Assembly (NCBI RefSeq): GCF_029633865.1
Contig: NC_079213.1
Coordinates: 111,349,981 to 111,413,980, forward strand
DNA from: Lampris incognitus
Taxonomy: Eukaryota > Chordata > Actinopteri > Lampriformes > Lampridae
Length of the DNA stretch: 64,000 nt
Direction of reading: 5' to 3'
Within the stretch, counting starts at the first letter, position 1, and each line of letters opens with the position of its first letter. Made by a program: the position numbers and the translations under genes. Shown here piece by piece: positions 12,622 through 41,374 of this stretch. The notes beneath the pieces are model-generated. The model did no database searches and was not told where the DNA came from. It saw nothing but the letters and a program-made list of their open reading frames with translations.

Positions 12622-12900
12622 CGATATAATATTGGCTAAACCAAGGTTATGTGTATGTGAGTGTACACTGATGTCACCACCAGAGGGCGCTGTTGTGTTG
12701 ACCTGTGGTCTATAAAAGAGCATGCGCAAAATAAAGAAACCAATGCTCCCCGGTTACAGCAACGCCGATGAAGTCCACGCGTGGTTTTCCTCCGTGAAAC
12801 GCGTCCAGCTGAGCCGGTATTCCTGCCCTCAGACAGGACACCGTCAGCAGGTTGTGGGTCCGGAAGGGGAGGTGGAAGCCGATGGTACAGACTGTGCTTC
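12622..12900 (+). mobile_element. LTR-like fragment
   Basis: AATATTGGCTAAACCAAGG, CACCAGAGGGCGCTGT, then TCTATAAAAGAGCATGCGC and AATAAAG within about 20 bp, the compact promoter and poly(A) layout of a retrotransposon LTR. It is similar over about 170 bp to 16058-16312 in the same orientation. It diverges after about 12830 and its borders are unclear. Confidence 0.6.
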
Positions 12901-13127
12901 GACGGAGATGAGAAAAATTGCGAGTCATAGGAAACCAAGTTTTTCGGCCGTCTGCGTTTGCTCGGTCTTAAAGAGACCTCATTAGAAGAGCCAGATGGCG
13001 ACGAAAATGAGGACGTGGTTGTCGTATTAATTGATACGGTAATAATGAATGAGGCAGTTCACTCAAATTGTTTGTCTTTAATGAACTTCATCGGGGCATC
13101 CCCATGACATCTCTGACCTCCAGTACT

Positions 13128-13466
13128 TCCGTACGTCCTATGTCATATCCTGTCGTAGCAACCGTACGTCCTATGTCATATCCTGTCGTAGCAACCGTAC
13201 GTCCTATGTCATATCCTGTCGTAGCAACCGTACGTCTTTTTTTTAAATAACTTTATTAACAAAAGTGAACAAAAATGGTATACAACAATGTCAATCAACA
13301 ATAGTCACATTATTAAATGTATACAAAATTAACACATTATCATAAACATTAACATAAATACGCCAGAGGGTCAACCGTACGTCAAATGTCATATCCTGTC
13401 GTGTCAACCGTACGTCATATGTCATATCCTGTCGTAGCAACCGTACGTCATATCCTGTCGTAGCAA
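13128..13466. repeat. 33-bp tandem repeat split by an insertion
   Basis: The unit is GTACGTCCTATGTCATATCC + TGTCGTAGCAACC. About three units lie at 13130-13236 and about three more at 13374-13466, the last one shortened. An unrelated segment at about 13237-13373 separates the two halves. Confidence 0.9.
13237..13373 (-). mobile_element. Retroposed 3'-end fragment (minus orientation)
   Basis: Read on the minus strand, the segment ends in AATAAAG followed 6 bp later by a run of A's, the signature of a reverse-transcribed polyadenylated RNA. It is AT-rich and I do not recognise its source. The flanks are tandem-repeat units, so a target duplication cannot be proved. Confidence 0.55.
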
Positions 13467-13960
13467 CTGTAACCTGATAGGTTACAGGAATACTACGTCT
13501 CCCTTCTTAAAATAAAATGCCTTCATAACATACAACACATTTGGCATCAATCACGTTTTTCTACTGCCCCAGTAAGGAAACCACGTTATGACATAAGTGC
13601 ATTATTTTAAACGTGCACATTTTTTAAAACACTAAATATTTCAAGGCAACAGTGAAAACATAACGGTGCTATTTTTTTTAGCATATGATAAACAGAACAC
13701 TCGAACGAGGTATACCCTATAGGTAAGTAGGTAGGATAAAGAGGTAAGTATCGTATTCAAATCTTGCATTCAGTATGGCCAGTGCAATTCAAAATACAAC
13801 ATAAGCAACATAAACGGGTAATAGTTAACGTTAACCCTTGCATTTGGCATGTTCAGTGCAATTTAGAAAATGTAACGTTCAACATGTGATTCTTATTATT
13901 TGGTTTTGGTTTTTTTTGGACAAATGTCCATAGGGCAGCGATTCGCCTACACCCTTTACA
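13467..13960. other. AT-rich spacer between tandem repeat and gypsy fragment
   Basis: No coding signal seen. It probably includes the 3' untranslated part of the minus-strand retrotransposon that follows, but no LTR border is visible. Confidence 0.35.
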
Positions 13961-13961
13961 T

Positions 13962-15306
13962 TTACAGGTCAAGCACCTTTCTTGGGTTAACTGCACGTGT
14001 GTACGTGTATGAAGATGTAGTGTCCGGTGTTGACGTCCCTTGTTCTGTACCTTCATTTGGTTCTGGCAGTACTTCACAGCTTGTGTGTGTGTGTGTAGTG
14101 TTGTCCTTTGGCTGTAGCAGGCGATGACGATTGCGACGATAGGCTTGACCCTCATCGGTGTGGACGTTGTAGGATCTCTGTGTGTCTGCAGGCTCTGTCA
14201 CAGTGGCAGGTTTCCAACGTCCGTTTGGCTGTTGGATGTGGACTGTGTCACCACACTTTAGTGTTGACAGTGGTCTTGCACTGAGGTCATAGTATTGCTT
14301 CTGTCTGTGCTGACACTGTACGCTCCTGGCATGCACAGCCTTTTGACAGACAACTTGTGGCTGGAGTCGTTTACCTGTGGTGGGAAGTACTGACCTCAGT
14401 CGTTGACTCATTAGCAGCTGGGCTGGTGACTTCAGGCCGTCGACTGGAGTGTTGAGGTACTCCAGCAAGCTGAGGTATGGATCCTTTCTTTCTGCTCTGG
14501 CTTTGTCCAGTATCATCTTGGCTGTCTGGACGGTTCTCTCTGCAAGGCTTTTACTCTGTGCATAGTGGGGGCTAGAAGTGATGTGGTTAAACTCCCATGC
14601 TTCTGCAAAGCTCTTGAACTCCCTGGAGCTATAACAAGGACCCTTATCACTGATAACTCTCTCAGGTATTCCTTGTCTAGCAAATATGGCCTTCGTTTTG
14701 TGGATGACTACAGACGAAGTAGTGTGATGTAGTCTTTCATCTCAAAGTATCTACTGTAGTAATCAACAACTACTATGTAGTCTTGCCCTTCAGAAGTGAA
14801 CAAGTCCATACCTATAACCTGCCATGGCTGATCAGGAACGGGATGTGAGATCATTGGTTCTTTCATGTTCGAGCTACGGCGCTCTATGCATATGGGACAT
14901 CTCTCCACTACATATTCTATGTGTGCATTCGTGCCAGGCCAAAATAGAATGTCTCTAGCCCTTTGTTTACTCTTTTCTACTCCCACGTGTCCTGTGTGTA
15001 TGCGTCTTAGCATTTCTTCTCGTAGTGTGTGTGGAACGACAATTTTCTCACCTTTGAACAACACACCGTTGATTTCTGTGATCTCGTCCCTGTGATTCCA
15101 ATATTCAGCAGCACTGGGTGGACACTTCTTTCTTGATTCAGGCCAGCCAGCCCGAGTTACCTGTTTCAACACGGTGAGCTGCGCGTCTCGGGATGTAGCT
15201 GCCTGGATTTCCATAAGCTTGCTGTCACTCACAGGTAGGTTACTTATGAACATGTGTACTTGGGCACCCATGCCTTCACCCAGATTGGTCTCGTCGGTGA
15301 CGAATG
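13962..15306 (-). pseudogene. Ty3/gypsy-type retrotransposon integrase region, broken
   Basis: Minus-strand coding sequence in two frames: 15306-14708, then 14705 to 13962. The first part has the integrase zinc-finger layout (H..H then CPIC) and the start of the core with the first catalytic Asp in IGMDLF and the DYYSRY motif. The second part has the later Asp in ISDKG, the Glu in LAERT and a C-terminal DNA-binding region (GDTVHIQQP). The frame changes near 14705-14715, consistent with a single lost base. Protease, reverse transcriptase and RNase H are absent: the upstream (right) end is cut off near 15316 by a Tc1-derived element. The copy is dead. Confidence 0.88.
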
Positions 15307-15315
15307 ACTTCCTTC

Positions 15316-15997
15316 CAGCACAAACAGGCTCTAACAGGTACTATTTAATGAAGATGCCAGTTGGGGACCTGTGAGGCGTCTGTTTGTCAAACTAGAGACT
15401 CTAATGTACTTATCTTCTTGCTCAGTTGTGCAACGCGGCCTCCCACTTCTTTTTCTACTCTGGTTAGAGCCTGTTTGTGCTGTCCTCTGAAGGGAGTAGT
15501 ACACACCGGTGTAGGAAATCTTCAATTTCTTAGCAATTTCTCGCATGGAATAGCCTTCATTTCTAAGAACAAGAATAGACTGTCGAGTTTCAGATGAAAG
15601 TTCTCTTTTTCTGGCCATTTTGAGCGTTTAATTGACCCCACAAATGTGATGCTTCAGAAACTCAATCTGCTCAAAGAAGTGCCCATCCAACCAATCCAAC
15701 TTGTGGGAGCTGCTTCTGGAAGCGTGGGGTGCAATTTCTCCAGATTACCTCAACAAATTAACAGCTAGAATGCCAAAGGTCTGCAATGCTGTAATTGCTG
15801 CAAATGGAGGATTCTTTGACGAAAGCAAAGTTTGATGTAAAAAAAATCTTATTTCAAATACAAATCATTATTTCTAACCTTGTCAATGTCTTGACTCTAT
15901 TTTCTATTCATTTCACAACATATGGTGGTGAATAAGTGTGACTTTTCATGGAAAACACAAAATTGTTTGGGTGATCCCAAACTTTTGAACGGTAGTG
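15316..15997 (-). mobile_element. Foldback Tc1 element, one arm almost deleted
   Basis: The right end is the Tc1 terminus CGGTAGTG followed by TA. The long arm encodes, on the minus strand (15618-15331), the N-terminal paired-like helix-turn-helix of a Tc1 transposase (MARKRELSSETRQSILVL, SMREIAKKLKIS), stopping after about 95 residues. At the left the central loop (AACAGGTACTATTTAATG) is followed by only about 18 bp of the second arm before gypsy sequence begins. The same centre is found in the complete element at 51572-52767. Confidence 0.88.
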
Positions 15998-16057
15998 TAT
16001 ATGTTTGGGTTGTAAATGTTTTGTGACCGATGTGTACAGTATAGAGCGATTGGGGGT

Positions 16058-16312
16058 GTTAGAATATTGGCTAAACCAAGGTCATATGTATGTGCGCTTA
16101 TACTGATGTCACCACTAGAGGGCGCTGTCGTGCTGACCTGTGGTCTATAAAAGCATGCGCAAAATAAAGAAACCATTCCGGCTTCAGCAACACCGATGGA
16201 GCGCACGCGTGGTTTTTCTGGTCTAGTTGAGCCGGTATTCCGTGGTCCGGGGCCACGGGGCACTCGGCCAGCATGCCCGGTCCGTAATCCAGCCTTGGTA
16301 AAGTAAAACCTA
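16058..16312 (+). mobile_element. LTR-like element, probably a solo LTR
   Basis: Starts TGTTAG and ends CCTACA, as LTRs do (TG...CA). It contains TCTATAAAAGCATGCGC and AATAAAG. It is closely similar to 12622-12830. I do not see a convincing target duplication. The promoter points right, opposite to the gypsy integrase between the two copies, so it need not belong to that element. Confidence 0.6.
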
Positions 16313-16692
16313 CAGTGGATGGATTTGAGCTAATTTTCTCCTCCTCCCATATCCATTTGTCAGTGTAAGAGCATTTGGCTGCTTACCAACGTTTCTGTTC
16401 AGTCGGACGCCTGCAGACAGCTCACTTTCCCAGTAGTCACTAGTCAGCTGAATCGGTTTTCAATTGCTCATGTCTGAGGAGATGTGACTAGGGGGCGCGC
16501 TGGGGGCTCTCGTCATTAACACAGCTGATGAAGATCCAGCAGCTGTCCTGTATTCATTTCTTCCCCTGTTCCGGGTAAGGATGAATATGATTACAGTTCA
16601 TTATCAGTGTATAAATGGTTATGGACCACTATGGATTCATTAGCTTACCGCAAATAAGGATGTTTAGTTTGGAACGGAGTGGAGTGCGTGCA
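16313..16692. other. Intergenic; holds first copy of a local duplication
   Basis: A segment at about 16512-16575 (ACAGCTGATGAAGATCCAGC through TTCATTTCTTCCCCTGTTCC) recurs at about 17467-17530 with few changes. Nothing coding seen. Confidence 0.5.
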
Positions 16693-16866
16693 GGGCTGGC
16701 TCGCTAGCATAGCGGTTAGCTAGCTGGCAGGGCTGCTAGCATAGGGGTTAGATAGCTGGCAGGGCCGCTAGCATAGCGGTTAGCTAGCTGGCAGGGCCGC
16801 TAGCATAGGGGTTAGCTAGCTGGCAGGGCCGCTAGCATAGGGGTTAGCTAGCTGGCATGGCCGCTG
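16693..16866. repeat. About 33-bp tandem repeat rich in GCTAGC
   Basis: Five units of GCTAGCATAGGGGTTAGC + TAGCTGGCAGGGCC with small changes (GCGGTT or GGGGTT, TAGATAG or TAGCTAG). The units are rich in short palindromes. Confidence 0.9.
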
Positions 16867-17055
16867 GCCAAGGCGAGTTGAGTGTGTGACCGATGTGAAG
16901 CGGCGGTGATTGTTTGCTGGCTGTGGTATATTCTCAGAAGACGGTGTGTAGTTATTACTATGTCCAGGTGTGTTTTGTTGAGCACAGTATTGGGAAGTGT
17001 ACATTACTGGCACCGAGTGCATGATGTGTGCGTGTCTGAATTGATGTGTTATATT

Positions 17056-17407
17056 CAGTGGCGCCCCCAAGGGGTGGCCAGGGGTGGCCACGGCCACCCT
17101 GATACTATCCCAGGCCCCCCCGCTGCCCCCCCCCAGCCACGAGTCGCATATACAGAATATGCTTCTGATTATGCATAATATGCTTCTATCTGATATTTTA
17201 CATTAGGTGCTGTTCATTTAAATCAATAATGTATATTTTTCTTAACTCTCATATTGACAGTTTTCCACTAGGCTATACAGTATACTACAACAGCAGCATA
17301 GAATTCCCGAAATTCAGTCATGGCTTTTGGTTTTGGTGTGCCACCCAAAGATTTTCAGTGGCCCCATTTGGCCCCCCCCCTATGAAACATTTCTGGGGGC
17401 GCCACTG
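17056..17407. mobile_element. hAT-type MITE with 8-bp target duplication
   Basis: Inverted termini CAGTGGCGCCCCCAA and TGGGGGCGCCACTG enclose 352 bp. The same 8 bp, GTTATATT, stands immediately left (17048-17055) and right (17408-17415). An 8-bp duplication and a CA...TG terminus are typical of hAT. There is no transposase inside, so it is non-autonomous. Confidence 0.9.
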
Positions 17408-17466
17408 GTTATATTTGCAGGTGCAGTAACTAGATAGTATTGTTTTAGGTTGGAATTTGTATTTTG

Positions 17467-17530
17467 GCTCATTAATACAGTTGATGAAGAGCCAGCAGTT
17501 GTCCTGTATTCATTTCTTCCCCTGTTCCAG
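17467..17530. repeat. Second copy of a 63-bp local duplication
   Basis: Matches about 16512-16575. The two copies flank the GCTAGC minisatellite and the hAT MITE, so they may be an old direct duplication of the locus. Confidence 0.6.
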
Positions 17531-17688
17531 GGGTATTACATACGCACATGAGAATATGCTTTCAGTTACGTAGTTTAGAATAAGGTATTTAAATAACTAG
17601 AGTCCTGGTATTTTTCTGTTCCCTTCAACTTTCTTCTCTCCATGCTTAGTTGCAGAATTTTCAGCACAGCTCTGTCCAAGAGGAGAGG

Positions 17689-18435
17689 CACTGGCGTAAC
17701 ATATTTATTATGGGCCCTGGTGCAAGCAACCCTCGTAGACCCCCCCCCCCGTCTCTCTCTCACTCGCTCACACACACACCACCACCATAGGTGGGTTTAG
17801 TAAGTAATTTATTTGTATAGCACCTTTCACAGATATACAATCACAAAGTGCTTCACAGCATCAAATATAACAAATAAAATAGAAATGTCAAAGTAACAGA
17901 CAAAGTTAACACAGATGAGTTATTGTAAAGGTCAGTACGTCAAAGATTGGCTACACTTCAGAACCACGGACAGAGTTGGGAAACCTAAAAAGACGGTCTC
18001 TAAATCAAACCAGTCGACGAGGCAATGAAACAAGTCAACAAAGCAACTAGGCTGTAATTTAGCTAATAGCCTCGTCATTCGACAGTAACAGGGGAGCACA
18101 CATCAGACTCAAAACCTGGTAGATTGCATGGTTTGGCACGCACACAGCACACATTGCAGCCTTCCTTTTTTTCCTTGCTCTCCTTCCTCTTTTTACATCC
18201 ACTTTTATGTGTGTAACTCATGCTAGCTTGCTTGATTTTATTTTTCTAACGCTACTTAGGTAGGCTAGATAGGTAAATGATATTGCCCGCGCGCTAAACA
18301 AGCTAACATCACATGCTCAAAACAGACACGTAACATTGGACTAGGACAATGCATGCAGAAATATTGACGGGCCCCCCCCTAGCGACGGGCCCTGGTGCCA
18401 CTGCACCGGCTGCACCACCTATATTTACGCCAGTG
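17689..18435. mobile_element. Non-autonomous hAT-type element with 8-bp target duplication
   Basis: Termini CACTGGCGTAA and TTACGCCAGTG are inverted repeats. AGGAGAGG occurs directly on both sides (17681-17688 and 18436-18443). Both ends carry GGGCCCTGGTGC inside the terminus. No transposase is encoded. It resembles the element at 33082-33862 in its ends. Confidence 0.9.
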
Positions 18436-19811
18436 AGGAGAGGGGTTCATTGACACCAGGTCTACCATACAGCAGTGAAGTCAGTGACTCTGTGTGTGTG
18501 TTTGTGTGTGTGTGTTCTGTGTTTTGTGTTGTAATCTGTTCCCGAAACAGAAATGGCATCCTGGACTTTCCAGGCATGCTTGTTATTGATTGATCAGTTA
18601 CAACATCACAAGCACCTAAACTGGCAGATGGGCTGTTGTTACCCATCCAGCTTCAAAGACTCCTGAAAGCATACTCCTACTGTTGGGGCCCAGAATATAA
18701 AAATGTAGTCGCTCACCCTATGACCCACTAACTATTGACACTTGACTCTGCACAAACAATACAAACCTTAACCAAAGGTCAATTTGCCTAAGTCTTTATA
18801 CCATATTGATCAATGCTCAGCACTCTTGTTTAAGGCCTCATTGTTTTTCAGGTTAAGAGAAGGTAATGTACATTTAAATACTCTGGGCTTGTGCGTAACA
18901 GATTACCTTCTAGAGATTTACAATAGAATAGTTGCAAAAAATATTTGTCACTGTTGATGAAAAAAAGCAAGTAATCAGATTACATACAGACCGGCATTCT
19001 TTTGAAAGAAAAAATGGATGATTACTGATGCGAAAAAGTTGTTTAGGTTTTAGTGCCGTGAAAGCACACTATTGTTTAATGAATCTTGAATTAATGATAA
19101 CCATTCCATTTGTTTGTATGGAATAAACTCTCATAATTTTTTATAGATATCGGAGGCAGTAAGGGCGTACCCAGAAGAAAGTATGACTATTTATTGGACT
19201 GATCTATTGGAGTATTGACTGTAGATGAAAGCAGGGCTGCAGTTTGAAAAAAACTCCTTGCAGACCTAAACTGCAATATTGATCAGCTCGAAAGCCAAGT
19301 TGGGTCAAGGCAGTTCATTTATACAGCACATTTAAAACCTTCAAAGTGCTATAGAGTCATGTCTGGGCATTCATCACAGCCATTCAACAACGCTTTTAGG
19401 CCAATCTTTAGGACTATACAAATAAAGATAGAATTAAATTTGACTATTTGCATTGCAGCTGACAGATCTGATGATCAGCATCAGTCCTATATCGACCAGG
19501 TTGGATCTCTCAGCTGGTTTCTAAAACACGGAAACTAACCTCAGGCATTTCCACACCTTTAAAGTGATGGATTTTAAATATTCCCGATAGCAATGAAACC
19601 TAACACGGAGGAATCCCATGTAGTCGGGTGGCACATTTGTAAAATGTTAGATTTTATGTTATTGAGCAAGTGCAACCTTTTACCTCAGAAGCCGTCATGT
19701 GAATTCCATGCCTCTGATTGGCTGATTCAACCTGTCATTCAAACCCTGGCTGTCGGGTGATGTGATTCATCAGCCCTGCTTGGCTGTTTGTACCTGTCAG
19801 TTAGGAGAGAG
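18436..19811. other. Upstream flank of ceruloplasmin
   Basis: About 1.4 kb without recognised repeat or coding sequence, presumably the proximal regulatory region of the gene that starts at about 19840. A short stretch near 19310-19370 (AGCACATTTAAAACC, AAAGTGCT) looks like an old SINE or LINE tail. Confidence 0.4.
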
Positions 19812-19818
19812 TATAAAG
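19812..19818 (+). promoter_or_regulatory. cp: TATA box of the ceruloplasmin gene
   Basis: TATAAAG in the context GAGAGTATAAAGACTG, with about 355 bp to the start codon. Transcription would begin near 19840-19845. It is the best-placed TATA in the upstream flank. Confidence 0.6.
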
Positions 19819-20062
19819 ACTGAGAGGGCTCTTTCTAAAGGCCCTGAGACAGACTGACAGACAGACCTGCAACCAGCGTTTGTTTGTCTGTTATTTTCAA
19901 CCGTTGTCATCAGGTGGTGGCTTGGGCAAACAACACATACAGAAGGACAGCCTTTGGGAACTGTGGGAGCAAAGACTGTTATTTATCCCCTTCTGATTGT
20001 TGCCTATTGGTGCTTCTTTGTTTGCGGAGTGCTAATTTTAGTATTATCCTTGTCTCTTCTAG

Positions 20063-20074
20063 ATGTCGTTTTAG
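20063..20074 (+). other. Three-codon upstream ORF in the cp leader
   Basis: ATG TCG TTT TAG in the predicted 5' leader, ending 99 bp before the cp start codon. It would be translated only if this part is in the mature mRNA. The preceding CTCTTCTAG resembles a 3' splice site, so a leader intron is possible. Confidence 0.35.
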
Positions 20075-20173
20075 AAAGCAAATCCACCAGCTCCTGTGTG
20101 GTTTTGGTTTGGCGCTGAATTGGTTCATATTTTTTACCGGTTTGAATTGAAGTGCCAGTCGTGGTCCGTCACA

Positions 20174-38592
<18,419 letters not shown>

Positions 38593-38597
38593 TGGAT

Positions 38598-38603
38598 AAT
38601 AAA
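38598..38603 (+). terminator. cp: Candidate poly(A) signal of cp
   Basis: AATAAA in GGATAATAAAAGTG, 40 bp after the predicted stop codon, implying a very short 3' UTR. A (CA)n run lies between stop and signal. Confidence 0.55.
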
Positions 38604-38741
38604 AGTGACTTCGCATTTCCCCGTCTCCCTACGGTGTGTTCTGGTTCTGACCACGTCAAGGTCCGGCATTAAAACACGTTTGTGTGCCGTTTCATTTGGA
38701 AACGCCCGACTCCTGGGTGAAAAAGACTGACGGTTTCTGAC

Positions 38742-38975
38742 AATGGGGGGGGGGGGGACTGGGGGGGGGAGTAGCGTGATCCTACCACGCACTACATCCG
38801 CCCCCCCCCCCCCCCCGGTGAAACTCCCGTCAGGTGAAAAGAAGCGGCTGGTGACTCCACCCGCATGGGAGGGGGCGTGCGGTAGTCTGCAGCCCTCCCC
38901 GGATCGGCAGAGGGGGGGGTGGGGGTGGAGCAGCAGCGACCGGGTCATGGGCCAAGTACAGCTGGGGAGGAAAAG
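38742..38975 (+). mobile_element. Family A SINE, 5'-truncated
   Basis: Starts at the G-rich run, then AGTAGCGTGATCCTACCACGC, GGTGAAAAGAAGCGGCTGG and a shortened tail block. Confidence 0.85.
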
Positions 38976-40498
38976 GGGGTACAACTGGAAGTCTGGCCGG
39001 AGAAGTTGGTAGCCATCCCGGTCGTCCGTGACCGTATAAGAGAGATGAATGTGTAGTTTTTGAGTACGTATGAAGAGAGAGAGAGAGAGAGAGGACGGAG
39101 GAACCTAAAAATGGATCCGGAACCTTCAGTTCCAGCCGCTGACCACATAATGGTGCTGTAGCTCCATCGGGGCTTGCCTTCCCCTTTCTTTTTGGGAGAA
39201 TTAAACAGGGCCTTATGGGGGGGGGGGGATGTGGCTGTTGCTGCTTGGAACTGATGGTAGTTAATATAAGAGAAGAAAAGACTCGTACCGGTAAACGACC
39301 CGCAGCCATCTGGAGTGGCTTCACAAAGACCCCCCATCGTGCCGTGTCATGGGATGTAGTCGTGTACACGTGGGGAGTTAAACTAGAAGTAAGAAAAGCG
39401 GGTACCCAAATAGGTAGTCAAGGACCCATGCACTTTAACCGGGAGTCTGGAAACGGTGGGCCGCTGTCCGGATTAGGGGACCAAAGGGGGGAGGGGGTGG
39501 AGGGGGGGGGGGCCCGGCCCTCGCTTCTCAAGATCATTTGCAACGCTGGCCTTGTCTGGCACTTTGTGTGTAACGTGACGGCAACTTTTCAGAAGTCACA
39601 GTTGTTTTTTTTACCCTTTCTTGTCCTACGTGTCTTATTCCTTCACGACTTGTGACTATGATGATGGTGGTGGTGATGATGATGATGATGATGATGCACT
39701 TCATTGAACATTTTCTTGAGAATTCCTTTTGCAAAAACGCTGCATTACTTCCTGATGTGGGTGTTTTCGTGTCACAGACGTCAGTCTGAGCTGACTGACA
39801 CCTTCAACTTCTGCAGGCTTCAAAAGGCTTCAAAAGGTTTTAAAAAGGTTTTAAAAAGTGGATTCTGGCAACGGCAATGACTTTTTATATATGTATACAC
39901 ACACACACACACACTCACACACATATATATGTGTGTGAGTGTGTAGCATCATGTTTGATTGGCAGACCCTGGAGACGTGGCCTGACTCATTTTCTTCTTC
40001 CCTGGAAGTTTCTGTCTTGGAGGCGGGGTGAAGTGAGGGACTAGACAAGCTCCCCCTGTCGTTTGGAGATGGAAGTGCAGGTGATTCACACGTGTGCGCT
40101 GGGTGGATTGTCAGAGCCACCACAGAGGGTGCAGAGAGGCGCTTAAGATGCCTTTGGATCCCAAGTATTGATGTGTTCAGTATTTATGCTGTTTTGACAC
40201 CCATGCAGCCTAGCTGTACTGTGCATAGCTTGTCTACAAGTATGTATTCATTCTGACAACAACAACAACATAATAGTTTCTTACTGTGAGTTTTGGGATT
40301 TAACACAAAATGGAGGTAGAAAGTGTAAAAGGCCATGCATGCTCTGTGACCCTGCCTAAGGTTCTCAATATACCCCCCCCCCCAAAAAAAAGACGTCTCC
40401 TAGTTGTGTATTGCTTCTCTCTGCAAAATCTTTGAAAACAACTTTGGTTCGGGGAAAAAGCACCCGGATCTTTACACACAAAACAATCCACAACAGTG
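38976..40498. other. Intergenic sequence downstream of cp
   Basis: No coding region supported. Contains a (GA)n at 39075-39092, G runs near 39219 and 39503, a (GAT)n-like run at 39660-39695, and a palindromic (CA)/(TA)/(GT) stretch at 39897-39945. Confidence 0.5.
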
Positions 40499-40760
40499 CA
40501 GTGTTTCTCAGCCCGGTCCTCAAGGACCCCCTATCCTCGAGGACCCCCTATCCTGCAGATTTTCATTGTAACCCTGCATAGGTAGCCCTGCTTTTACTTA
40601 CTCGACCAATCATCTCGCAGCACTTCATTATGCAAGGTGTGCAAAAATCTGACAACATTCATTGCTGATTGGTTGAATAACTACAAACAGGCGCCTATTC
40701 AGGGTTGCAAAGAAAATCTGCAGGATAGGGGGTCCTGGAGGACTGGGTTGGGAAACACTG
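40499..40760. mobile_element. MITE with long terminal inverted repeats
   Basis: CAGTGTTTCTCAGCCCGGTC and its continuation to GCAGATTTTC are mirrored by GAAAATCTGCAGGATAGGGG through TTGGGAAACACTG. Arms are about 60 bp, the left with a short internal duplication (GAGGACCCCCTATCC). I see no clear target duplication. Confidence 0.8.
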
Positions 40761-41029
40761 GACTGTAGAGAGCAGCCTTCACCTCGGCGCCAAGTTTTCC
40801 ATCAGACAGTCGTCCCTTTCTTTACGTGTCATCCGTGTGCGTCAGGGCCACCGCGGGGGGGGGGGGGGGCGAGATCCTGCTCATTGACACGCACGCTCGT
40901 GAATCACGGTCACGTGCACGCACGTCGCTGTTCTAGTTCTGCTGCACGTGTAATCGTTTTTAACGAGCGGAATACATGCTATTATATTGTCTTTCAAAGA
41001 AAACAAAATCAGCTGTAAAACTTGCTTTT

Positions 41030-41368
41030 TTGGGGGGGGGGGGTCTCCCCTACTTGGCCAATTACCACATTCTTCCGAGCCGAGCTCTTGCTGCTCCACC
41101 TCCTCTGCCGATCTGCGCCTCCCCCATACACGTGGAGTCACCAGCCGCTTCTCTCCACCGGACAGTGAGGAGTTTCACCAGGGGGACGTAGCGCGTGGGA
41201 GGATCACGCTATCCCCCCCCCCCACTCCTCCTGAACAGACGCCCCGACCGACCAGAGGAGGCGCTAGTGCAGCGACCAGGACGCATCCGGCTTCCCACCC
41301 GCAGACACGGCCTATTGGCGTCTGTAGGGACGCCCGACCGAGCCGGAGGTAACGCGGGGATTCGAACC
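41030..41368 (-). mobile_element. Family A SINE, minus strand
   Basis: Reverse complement of the family, from TTGGCCAATTACCACATTC at the tail to GGTAACGCGGGGATTCGAAC (box B). It ends there, so the 5' tRNA head is partly missing and LINE sequence follows directly. Confidence 0.9.
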
Positions 41369-41374
41369 TTGGGT

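Noticed and set aside
39897-39945. CRISPR-like or regulatory palindrome
   Set aside because: It is a CA/TA/GT microsatellite palindrome; nothing in the window has spaced direct repeats of CRISPR type.
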